Shown one piece after another: positions 21,780 to 28,803 of a DNA stretch of 29,616 nucleotides (position 1 is its first letter; each line of letters starts with the position of its first letter). The notes under the pieces are model-generated. The model ran no database searches. It was not told the origin of the DNA and worked only from the letters and a program-made list of their open reading frames with translations. A program made the position numbers and the translations under genes. The DNA comes from AG41 sp036522815 (lineage in GTDB: Bacteria > Gemmatimonadota > Gemmatimonadetes > Gemmatimonadales > GWC2-71-9). Location of the stretch: positions 1 to 29,616 of the forward strand of contig DATDFC010000077.1 in assembly GCA_036522815.1 (NCBI GenBank), given 5' to 3'.

Positions 21780-23480
21780 CTACATCCGCTTGTACTTGGG
21801 CCCACTCCCGCCTTCGCGTGGCGTCCAGCGAGGTCCCACCACATCGGTTGCCTTGCAGTCGACACAATTGGGCGGGTTCACGCGCAGGAGTTGCGCGGCA
21901 TGCGGCGCCCCGACCGCCACCTCGTACACGCCGGCCGGGCACAGGTGACTGTAAAACTCCGCCACTGCGGCGGGAACGTCCGGCCCGATGACGAGATGCG
22001 TCGGGATCGTGTCGCGGGTCGCGTTCCCCGATTTGAACACCCCGTCCACCTTGGAAAAGGTGAGACGGCCGTCGGGGGTGATCCCCGGGCTTGCGCCCGG
22101 GGTCAGTGTGCGCTCCACGTCCGCATCGCGCTCGACCGTGATCTTCCGTCCTGGGAACCGGCCCCCCGTGAGCGACATCAGGGCCGCTTTCGCGCCGCCC
22201 ACGAAGAAGCCGTCTTTGAACGCGAGCCGCATGTTCCGCGTGTGGTACAGATCCTTCATGATGAACGACCCGTCGACCAGGCGATCGTATTCCGCGAGCC
22301 GCGCGGCCGAGGTGTCGCCGGCGGTGAGCGCCGCGAAGATGGCGCGCGCGGCGAACATGCCCGACTGCATCGCGTAATGAATCCCCTTGAGCGACGGCAC
22401 GTCCACCAGGCCGGCCGAGTCGCCCAGGATCGCCACGCCGTCGCCCGAGCGCCGCGCCGGGACGGAGTAGTAGCCACCCTCGGGTATGGTCTTCGCGCCC
22501 CACTCGACCATCTCACCCCCCTTGAGCTGGCGACGGAACAGCGGGTGCCGCTTCAGCCGCTGCAGCAGGCCGTGGATATCGAGCCTGGCATCGCGGTAGT
22601 CCAGGCCGACCACGAGACCGAGCGCGACGAGTTTGGGCTCGAGCGGATACATGAAGCTGCCGCCGAACGCGTCCCGCGGCAGCGGCCATCCCAACGTATG
22701 GACGATCGCGTCCAGGGGCTGCTGGGTCTCCCAGATTTCCTTGACGCCGAGGGCGAAGATCTGGGGGTTCTCCGCGGCGATGTGTTGCCACTCGAGATAC
22801 GCCTGAGCGAGCATCCCGCGCGTACCTTCAGCCAGCACCGTCACCTTCGCGACGATGTCGTTGGGCGGCTGATGGGTCGCGAGCGGCCGGCCCTCGCGAT
22901 CGAGGCCCGTGGCGGCCGTGCGCACGCCCGCGACGCGCGTTCCCTCCGTGAGCAGGCTCGCGGCCGGAAAGCCGGTGAACAGGTTGACGCCGAGCGCCTC
23001 GGCCTTCTCCCCCAGCCAGCGCACCATCTCGCACAGTGAGGCGATGTAGTTGCCACGATTGTGCATCGTCGGAGGCACCGGAATGCGTGGGGCGTGGTGC
23101 GTGGTCAGAAGGTGTACCGCTTCCCTGGTCACCGGTGCGCGAAACGGGAAGTCCTCGTCCTTCAGCTCGGGGAAGAGCTCCCGCAGCGCCCGCGGGTTCA
23201 CGACGGCGCCCGAGAGCGAGTGCTCCCCCAGGGCCTCGGCCTTCTCGAGCACGCCGATGTTCAGGTCGGTGCGACCGCTCCGCTGGGCGAGCTGGGCCAG
23301 CGCGATCGCGCAGGCGAGCCCGGCCGGCCCCGCGCCCACGATCACGACGTCCAGCTCCATCCGGTCTCCGGCACCGGGGGCGCCGACCGGCAGCAGCAAT
23401 GTGTCGAGCGGGAGGGGAGGCTGATACCAGGCGGGAATCACCTTTCCCGTTTCCCCTTTCCCGTTTCCCGTGTCAGCCAT
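21780..23480 (-). CDS. electron transfer flavoprotein:quinone oxidoreductase
   Basis: A 566-residue membrane-associated flavoprotein that takes electrons from reduced ETF and passes them to quinone. The FAD Rossmann motif VGAGPAGL is at 48-55, with LSGAVVNPRAL, GNYIASLCEMVRWL and GDSAGLVDVPSLKGIHYAMQSGM typical of the family. At the C-terminus the [4Fe-4S] region retains Cys514, Cys539 and Cys542, but the fourth ligand position is Thr545 (CVDCKATD instead of CxxCxxC). Two repeat-derived segments are in frame: a 14-bp tandem after the start codon (residues about 4-13) and a 20-bp GC palindrome near residue 455-465. The ATG overlaps the etfA stop by 8 bp, so etfB, etfA and this gene form one unit. 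Confidence 0.94.
   Translation of the reverse strand: MADTGNGKGETGKVIPAWYQPPLPLDTLLLPVGAPGAGDRMELDVVIVGAGPAGLACAIALAQLAQRSGRTDLNIGVLEKAEALGEHSLSGAVVNPRALRELFPELKDEDFPFRAPVTREAVHLLTTHHAPRIPVPPTMHNRGNYIASLCEMVRWLGEKAEALGVNLFTGFPAASLLTEGTRVAGVRTAATGLDREGRPLATHQPPNDIVAKVTVLAEGTRGMLAQAYLEWQHIAAENPQIFALGVKEIWETQQPLDAIVHTLGWPLPRDAFGGSFMYPLEPKLVALGLVVGLDYRDARLDIHGLLQRLKRHPLFRRQLKGGEMVEWGAKTIPEGGYYSVPARRSGDGVAILGDSAGLVDVPSLKGIHYAMQSGMFAARAIFAALTAGDTSAARLAEYDRLVDGSFIMKDLYHTRNMRLAFKDGFFVGGAKAALMSLTGGRFPGRKITVERDADVERTLTPGASPGITPDGRLTFSKVDGVFKSGNATRDTIPTHLVIGPDVPAAVAEFYSHLCPAGVYEVAVGAPHAAQLLRVNPPNCVDCKATDVVGPRWTPREGGSGPKYKRM
22083..22102. repeat. GC palindrome copy inside the ETF:QO gene
   Basis: ccccgggcttgcgcccgggg is identical to 15583-15602, and the identity extends five more bases to 22107. 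Here it is read in frame on the minus strand, encoding part of TLTPGASPGITP just before the conserved DGRLTFSKVD segment. No flanking direct repeat is obvious. Confidence 0.85.
23441..23468. repeat. 14-bp tandem duplication at the ETF:QO start
   Basis: Two perfect copies of cctttcccgtttcc (23441-23454 and 23455-23468). On the minus strand they encode the low-complexity N-terminus (TGNGKGETGK) between the start codon and the conserved IPAWYQPPLPLD of the protein. Confidence 0.88.
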
Positions 23481-24453
23481 GCAGCTTCTTTATCTCTTCG
23501 GTGAGTCTGGGTACTACCTCGAACAGGTCCCCGACGATTCCGTAGTCCGCGACCTTGAAGATCGGCGCGTCCTTGTCCTTGTTGATCGCGACGATCACCT
23601 TGGACGTGCGCATCCCGGCGAGATGCTGGATCGCGCCGGAGATCCCGACCGCGACGTACAGGGTCGGACTGACCGTCTTGCCGGTCTGCCCCACTTGATC
23701 GGCGTGGGGGCGCCACCCGGCGTCCACCACGGCACGCGAGGCGCCGACCGCCGCCCTACCGCTGAACGCCGCCGCCAGCTCTTCCAGGACTTTGAAGTTC
23801 GCCGGCTCCTTGAGCCCGCGACCTCCTGACACGACGATGGGCGCTTCGGCCACGTCGAGCGTGCCCGCCGGCGCCGCCTTGATCTGCTTGACTAGCACGC
23901 GGCCGGGGAAGCCGTCCACGACGGCGGTCTCCTGCGTGCCCGCCTTGGGGCGCTGTACCGGTGTGAACACGTTGGGCCGGAGTGACAGAACGGCTGGGCT
24001 GCCGGCCACGCGGACCTTGAGGAGCGCCTTGCCGGCGTAGACCGGCCGAATCGCGATCACCGCGCCGCCGGCGACGCTCACGTCGGTCACGTCCTGAACG
24101 AGCGGACGCCCCAGCCGGGCCGCGACCCGGGGAGCGAGGTCCTTCCCGGTGGCGCTCGCCGCGAACACGACGGCCCCGTAGGCGCCGGCCCTGACCCGGT
24201 CGGCGATGGCGCGGGCGTATCCCTCCGGCGCATACATCCCGAACCCAGGGTTCGACAGGGTGATCACTCGGTCCGCACCGAACCCGCCCAGCTGGTCCGC
24301 CCCGCGCGCCGGACCGGCCGCAAGCACGAGGGCGTCGACCTTAGCGCCTCCGCCCAGCGCATCCGCCAGCCGTCGCGCCCCGGTCACCACCTCATGAGAG
24401 ACCTTGCGGATGGCGCCGTCGCGCTGCTCGAGCACCGCGAGCACGTCGCTCAC
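23473..24453 (-). CDS. etfA: electron transfer flavoprotein subunit alpha
   Basis: A 326-residue subunit that holds the FAD of the ETF heterodimer and accepts electrons from acyl-CoA dehydrogenases. The C-terminal FAD domain is unmistakable: VVSGGRGLKEP at about 208-218, then GQTGKTVSPTLYVAVGISGAIQH and IVAINKDKDAPIFKVADYGI, ending LFEVVPRLTEEIKKL. The N-terminal domain shows the usual ASATGKDLAPRVAARLG segment. It begins with GTG, and the GTGA overlap with the etfB stop indicates coupled translation, fitting the 1:1 subunit need. Confidence 0.97.
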   Translation of the reverse strand: MSDVLAVLEQRDGAIRKVSHEVVTGARRLADALGGGAKVDALVLAAGPARGADQLGGFGADRVITLSNPGFGMYAPEGYARAIADRVRAGAYGAVVFAASATGKDLAPRVAARLGRPLVQDVTDVSVAGGAVIAIRPVYAGKALLKVRVAGSPAVLSLRPNVFTPVQRPKAGTQETAVVDGFPGRVLVKQIKAAPAGTLDVAEAPIVVSGGRGLKEPANFKVLEELAAAFSGRAAVGASRAVVDAGWRPHADQVGQTGKTVSPTLYVAVGISGAIQHLAGMRTSKVIVAINKDKDAPIFKVADYGIVGDLFEVVPRLTEEIKKLHG

Positions 24454-25202
24454 AGCACCTTCGCTTCCTCACGCAGCAGCCGCACCAGCTCGGGAACCGC
24501 CGCGGAGCCCTCGCCTACGATCTTGCCCGCCTGGCGCTCGGCGGGGAGGGCGAGCGACAGGACCTCCAGCGCTCCCCTGCCGGGCGCCGTGGGTTTGACC
24601 TCGAGCGGCTTCTTCTTCGCCGCCATGATCCCTTTGAGCGCGGGATAGCGCGGCTCGTTCAATCCCTTGTCGGCGGTGAGCACGGCCGGCAGCGGGAACT
24701 CCACGACCTCGACGCCGCCTTCGATCTCGCGCTCGGCGGTCCCCTTACCGCCGGCGAGCTCGAGGTGGGCCACGGTCGTCACGCACGCCAGATCGAGCAG
24801 CTCGGCTACCATGGGACCGACCTGATGGTTGTAATCGTCGATCGCCATCTTCCCGAACAGGACCAGATCGAACCCGCCGTCCTTGAGCTCCGCGGCGAGC
24901 GCCTTGGCCGTTTCCAGCCCGTCGGGGGGGAGTCCCGCGGTCTGGAGCAGCACGCCACGATCGGCGCCCATCGCGAGCGCCGTGCGGATGGTCTCCTGGG
25001 CGGCCGGCGGACCGAGCGCGATGACGACGACTTCCCCCGCCCCGGCCTTCTCCTTGAGCCGCAACGCTTCTTCGACGGCAAACTCGTCGTAAGGATTGAG
25101 GATGAACTTGACACCCGCCTCATCCAGCGATTTCCCGTCAGCGGCGATCTTGACCCGCGTCTCGGAATCGGGGACGCGCTTGATGCAAACGGCGATTTTC
25201 AT
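24450..25202 (-). CDS. etfB: electron transfer flavoprotein subunit beta
   Basis: A 250-residue partner of EtfA; it binds AMP and contacts the dehydrogenase through its recognition loop. MKIAVCIKRVPDSE opens the protein, NPYDEFAVEEALRLKEK is the family helix, and DYNHQVGPMVAELL and LTADKGLNEPRYPALKGIMAAKKKPL are conserved. The AMP region appears as GKMAIDD plus the VGPMVAELL helix. The frame opens 98 codons earlier inside the receptor gene, but homology begins at this ATG. No clear Shine-Dalgarno. It lies 47 bp after the receptor gene and is translationally coupled to etfA. Confidence 0.97.
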   Translation of the reverse strand: MKIAVCIKRVPDSETRVKIAADGKSLDEAGVKFILNPYDEFAVEEALRLKEKAGAGEVVVIALGPPAAQETIRTALAMGADRGVLLQTAGLPPDGLETAKALAAELKDGGFDLVLFGKMAIDDYNHQVGPMVAELLDLACVTTVAHLELAGGKGTAEREIEGGVEVVEFPLPAVLTADKGLNEPRYPALKGIMAAKKKPLEVKPTAPGRGALEVLSLALPAERQAGKIVGEGSAAVPELVRLLREEAKVL

Positions 25203-25249
25203 GGAGTCGAAAGCAAACCCGCCCGAGGGATGGATGCAACTGACGACGT

Positions 25250-27484
25250 CTAGAAATCCGTACTCAGACTCACCTGCACATGGCGCGGTGGGCCGGGCGT
25301 GAGCCACCGCTCTACCGGCGTCCCCGGCGCCGTGGGATTCTCCGCGAACGTACCGAAACTGTAGTAACGCCGGTCGAAAAGGTTCCCCACGGTGCAACGC
25401 AGCTCCAACTCGCGCCAGGCGAGCGTGAGCGACAGATCGGCGACGGCGTAGTCGGACAGACGCGACGTGGCGTTGTCTTCGTCGCCGCGCAGCCACTGGT
25501 GTCCCACATAGCGGGCGTCGAGCCCTGCCACGAGCGACGGGCCCGACATCGCGCCGCGCCCGTCGACGAGCGACACCGCGAGCCCCGCGTTAATGCGGGT
25601 GTCGGGAACCATGGGAAGTACGTCGCCGGGCGTGACGGTTTCGCCGCTGCTGTCCCGCGTGGTGGCGAGCCTGGCCGTCGTCTCGAACGTGGCGCGGGTA
25701 TAGCCGTAGTTCGCGTAGGCCCGTGCCCCCGTGGACCCGATCCACTGGAGCGCGAGCTCGAGGCCCTGGCGCCGGGTGGCGCCGATGTTCTGGAAGTAGC
25801 CGCCGGTTACCGTCGACGCGATGAAGAAGATGTCGTCCCGCACAGCGGTGCGGTATGCGTCGGCGCTCACGTCGAGGCCACCGTGCGGAGCGTGGTAATG
25901 CCATCCCAGCTCGTACGTGGTGGCCACGACCGGCCGCAGCGCGGGGTCGGGGCCGAGTGCGAACGGGAGCGGGCACGCGGCCTGGGGGTCGGCGCAGCCG
26001 AGCTCCACCACGGCGGGCGCGCGGAACCCGCGGCTCGCCGAGGCGAACACGTCGTGCCCGCGGCCGCTCGCCCAGGTGAGCCCGGCGCGGGGCGACAGGC
26101 GCCGGAAGATGTTCAGGCCACTCTGCGATGCATCGACCAGGTCTTCGAACGGGATGCGGATCCAGTCGTACCGGGCGGCTAGGGTCGCCGTGAGCCGCGG
26201 CACCAGTTCCAGGTTGGCGCCCACGAACGCGCCCGCGTTCACCTGGTTGGTGCGCACCGACTCGGTGAGGGAGTCGGGCGCCCCGCCGCCGGGGACGGCG
26301 AAGATGCGCACGGCGACGTGCTCGTAGTCGGCATCCGCGCCCGCGAGCCAGCGCAGCTCGCGCCCGCCGAGCCGCACTTTGCCGGAGAGCTGCACCGCGC
26401 CGCCGCCGGCGCGCGTAGTGTTTCGCTGCCGCGAGTCCTCCCCCACGAAGTTCACGTTGAACTGCTCGCTCTCGAGCGCGCGACCGAACCCGTTGATCGC
26501 GAGCTGCGTCGTACCGATCAGGCGCTGTGCGTTGAGAGTGACGAGGTGCGACCGGGGGGCGAAGTAGTCGCCGGCGGTGAAATTCGAGTCGGGGCGCGCC
26601 ACGGCGAGGCTCTCCGGCAGACTCCCCGCCTGGTAGATGCGGTTGTCCGCGCCCGAGTAGCTGAGGGTCGCGTCCCAGGTGTGGTTCAGGAGCCCGACCT
26701 TGGCGAACAGGGTGCCGATGCGGCTGCGCGTGTCCTGGCGCCAGCCGGTCTCGTGCTCGTAGCGGGCGCCCACGTAGTAGTCCCAGACGCCGTGCCGGGC
26801 GCCGGCGTGCGCCTTCAGCTCGTAGCGGCCCCAGCTGCCGGCCGATGCCTCCAGCTCGCGGCTCGCCGGCACGCCGCCCCGCCGGGTCACGAGATTGACC
26901 GCGGCGCCGAGCGCATTGCGGCCCAGCAGCACCGACGGCCCGTACACCACGTCGACGCGCTCCACGTCCTCGAGCGGCAGCAGATCGAAGTTGACCTCAT
27001 GAGCGTCCGGCTCGTTGGCGCGCACGCCATCCACGTAGACGGTCACGCCCTGCGGCAGCCCGATCACGGGGGACACCTGGAATCCGCGCAGCGACACGTC
27101 GAGCTGCGCCGTCGCGCCGAGCTCGTCCGAGGTCGTCACACCCGGGAGCTGCTCGAGGGCGTCGGCGAGCGAGCGCACGCCACGGGCGTCCAAGGCCTGG
27201 ACGTCGAGCGTGGCGGTGCGTCCCGCGAGGCCGCGCGCCAGCTCGCGCACCGTCGGCAGCCGCACGCCGGTCACGACCACGGGGGCGAGGGTGTCGCTCG
27301 GAACCGAATCGGGATGTTGTGCGCCGGCGGGCGGGGTCGTGAGAGCCAGCAACACGGCACCGGCGAGCAAATGCGGAATGCGGATTGCGGAATGCGGAGT
27401 GTCAGTGGAGCCTTCCGGTAGCGAGCGACCCTTCCTTTCAATTCCGCATTCCGAATTCCGAATTCCGCAATCAGTTGAACGCAT
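25250..27484 (-). CDS. TonB-dependent outer-membrane receptor
   Basis: A 744-residue receptor. A plug domain with RGVRSLADALEQLPGVTTSDE, VSLRGFQVSPVIG, VTVYVDGVRANEPDAHEVN and LEDVERVDVVYGPSVLLGRNALGAAVNLVTRRGG is followed by a 22-strand-type barrel with the late ELRCTVGNLFDRRYYSFG and a terminal aromatic strand VQVSLSTDF. Sequence resembles siderophore or cofactor receptors, but the ligand is not predictable. The signal peptide core is LLAGAVLLAL with cleavage near GAQ. Before it lie about 38 residues encoded by the inverted repeat at 27370-27471; the ATG is inside the end of the preceding dehydrogenase gene (14-bp overlap). A TTG just ahead of the signal core is an alternative start. Confidence 0.9.
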   Translation of the reverse strand: MRSTDCGIRNSECGIERKGRSLPEGSTDTPHSAIRIPHLLAGAVLLALTTPPAGAQHPDSVPSDTLAPVVVTGVRLPTVRELARGLAGRTATLDVQALDARGVRSLADALEQLPGVTTSDELGATAQLDVSLRGFQVSPVIGLPQGVTVYVDGVRANEPDAHEVNFDLLPLEDVERVDVVYGPSVLLGRNALGAAVNLVTRRGGVPASRELEASAGSWGRYELKAHAGARHGVWDYYVGARYEHETGWRQDTRSRIGTLFAKVGLLNHTWDATLSYSGADNRIYQAGSLPESLAVARPDSNFTAGDYFAPRSHLVTLNAQRLIGTTQLAINGFGRALESEQFNVNFVGEDSRQRNTTRAGGGAVQLSGKVRLGGRELRWLAGADADYEHVAVRIFAVPGGGAPDSLTESVRTNQVNAGAFVGANLELVPRLTATLAARYDWIRIPFEDLVDASQSGLNIFRRLSPRAGLTWASGRGHDVFASASRGFRAPAVVELGCADPQAACPLPFALGPDPALRPVVATTYELGWHYHAPHGGLDVSADAYRTAVRDDIFFIASTVTGGYFQNIGATRRQGLELALQWIGSTGARAYANYGYTRATFETTARLATTRDSSGETVTPGDVLPMVPDTRINAGLAVSLVDGRGAMSGPSLVAGLDARYVGHQWLRGDEDNATSRLSDYAVADLSLTLAWRELELRCTVGNLFDRRYYSFGTFAENPTAPGTPVERWLTPGPPRHVQVSLSTDF
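27370..27471. repeat. inverted repeat at the receptor 5' end
   Basis: 27370-27400 (aatgcggaatgcgg...) and the reverse complement of 27441-27471 match at about 26 of 31 positions, with a 40-base loop. Each arm is itself built of gcggaat-type words. The element joins the dehydrogenase stop to the receptor leader. Confidence 0.85.
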
Positions 27485-28655
27485 TCAGCCCCGTGATCTC
27501 CTGCCCCAAGATGAGCGTATGCACGTCGTGCGTCCCCTCGTACGTGTACACCGACTCGAGGTTCGCAAGGTGGCGCATCGCCTGATACTCGGCCAGGATG
27601 CCGTTGGCGCCGAGCAGACGGCGCGTCTCGCGCGCCACGTCGGTGGCGATGCTCACGTTGTTGCGCTTGGCGAGGGACACCTGCTGCGGCGTCGCCCTCC
27701 CCTGGTCCTTGAGCCGCCCCAGCTGCAGACACAGCAGCTGCGCCTTGGTGATCTCGGTGAGCATCTCGGCGAGCCGCGCCTGCTGCAGCTGAAACCCGCC
27801 GATCGGCTTCCCGAACATCAGGCGGTTCCTGGCGTAGCTCACGGCCTCGTCGTAGCACGCCATCGCGGCGCCCACTGCACCCCAGGCGATGCCGTAGCGT
27901 GCCTGGGTGAGGCACATCAGCGGGGACTTGAGGCCGGACGACTTGGGCAGCACCGCATCCTTCGGCACGCACACGTCCTGGAGCACCAGCTCGCTCGTGT
28001 CGCTGGCGCGCAGGCTGAGCTTTCCCTGCTGGTCCTTGGCCGAAAACCCCTTCGTATCCGTGGGCACGATGAAGCCACGGATCGAGTTGACGTCGTCGAG
28101 CCTGCCGGTCTTGGCCCACACGATCGCCGCCTGTGCCGTGGACCCGTTGGTGATCCACATCTTGGCGCCGTTCAGCACCCAGCCGTCCTTCGTTTCCTTG
28201 GCGACGGTGATCATGCCGCCGGGGTTCGACCCGTAGTCGGGCTCGGTGAGCCCGAAGCAGCCGATCACCTCACCCGCCGCCATCTTCGGCAGCCAGCGCC
28301 GCTTCTGCTCGTCCGATCCGAACGCGTAGATCGGATACATCACGAGCGCGCCCTGTACCGACGCGAACGAGCGCACGCCGGAGTCACCACGCTCGAGCTC
28401 CTGCATGATCAGTCCGTACGCCACATTGTTGAGGCCGGCGCACCCGTACTCCTCCGGCAGGTTCGCCCCGAACAGCCCCAGCTCGGCCATTCCCGGGATC
28501 AGGTCCTTGGGGAACTTCCCGGCGAGGTAGTGCTCTCCGATGATCGGAACGACGTGCTCGTCGACCCAGGAGCGCACGGTGTCGCGCACCGCGCGCTCTT
28601 CCTCGGATAGCAAGCTGTCGACGTCGTAGAAGTCGACGCCGTGAAAGGTTCCCAT
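27471..28655 (-). CDS. acyl-CoA dehydrogenase, glutaryl-CoA dehydrogenase-like
   Basis: A 394-residue FAD enzyme that oxidises an acyl-CoA and hands electrons to ETF. The catalytic base is Glu373 in YEGTHDVHTLILGQEITG, the ending characteristic of glutaryl-CoA dehydrogenases. RGDSGVRSFASVQGALVM carries the conserved Arg of that group, and FGLTEPDYGSNPGGM is the FAD/substrate loop. Other acyl-CoA dehydrogenases lack the THDVH pattern, so a glutaryl-CoA or related dicarboxylyl-CoA substrate (lysine or aromatic breakdown) is likely. A GAGG ribosome site precedes the ATG. With etfBA and the ETF:QO gene downstream it forms a complete electron path to quinone. Confidence 0.93.
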   Translation of the reverse strand: MGTFHGVDFYDVDSLLSEEERAVRDTVRSWVDEHVVPIIGEHYLAGKFPKDLIPGMAELGLFGANLPEEYGCAGLNNVAYGLIMQELERGDSGVRSFASVQGALVMYPIYAFGSDEQKRRWLPKMAAGEVIGCFGLTEPDYGSNPGGMITVAKETKDGWVLNGAKMWITNGSTAQAAIVWAKTGRLDDVNSIRGFIVPTDTKGFSAKDQQGKLSLRASDTSELVLQDVCVPKDAVLPKSSGLKSPLMCLTQARYGIAWGAVGAAMACYDEAVSYARNRLMFGKPIGGFQLQQARLAEMLTEITKAQLLCLQLGRLKDQGRATPQQVSLAKRNNVSIATDVARETRRLLGANGILAEYQAMRHLANLESVYTYEGTHDVHTLILGQEITGLNAFN

Positions 28656-28695
28656 AGGTGCCTCAGTGAAGAGAGTTCAGTCGGCAGCGCTCAGT

Positions 28696-28798
28696 GCGGT
28701 CGACAGACGCCAAGTTGCAAGCGGTTTCTCGTCACAAGTTGCCAGGTTGGCGATCGCTTGCAACTCTCATCTGTCGACCGCTGTCAACTTGGCGTCTG
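28696..28798. repeat. overlapping inverted repeats upstream of the acyl-CoA dehydrogenase gene
   Basis: Three words occur left to right: A (gcggtcgacag, 28696-28706), B (cagacgccaagttg, 28704-28717) and C (agttgcaagcg, 28713-28723). Exact reverse complements lie downstream in the order C' (28755-28765), A' (28771-28781) and B' (28785-28798). A-A' and C-C' can nest; B-B' cannot form together with A-A', so two alternative folds are possible. This fills most of the 148-bp gap between the phosphoesterase and dehydrogenase genes, which holds no gene. Confidence 0.85.
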
Positions 28799-28803
28799 GA
28801 AAC

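Noticed and set aside
21330..23039. 569-codon plus-strand frame over the ETF:QO region
   Set aside because: ETF:QO is intact on the minus strand; the antisense frame has no recognisable domain.
28782..28787. A TTGACA hexamer on the minus strand as a -35 box for the dehydrogenase gene
   Set aside because: No acceptable -10 box at the right spacing, and the hexamer is part of an inverted-repeat word.
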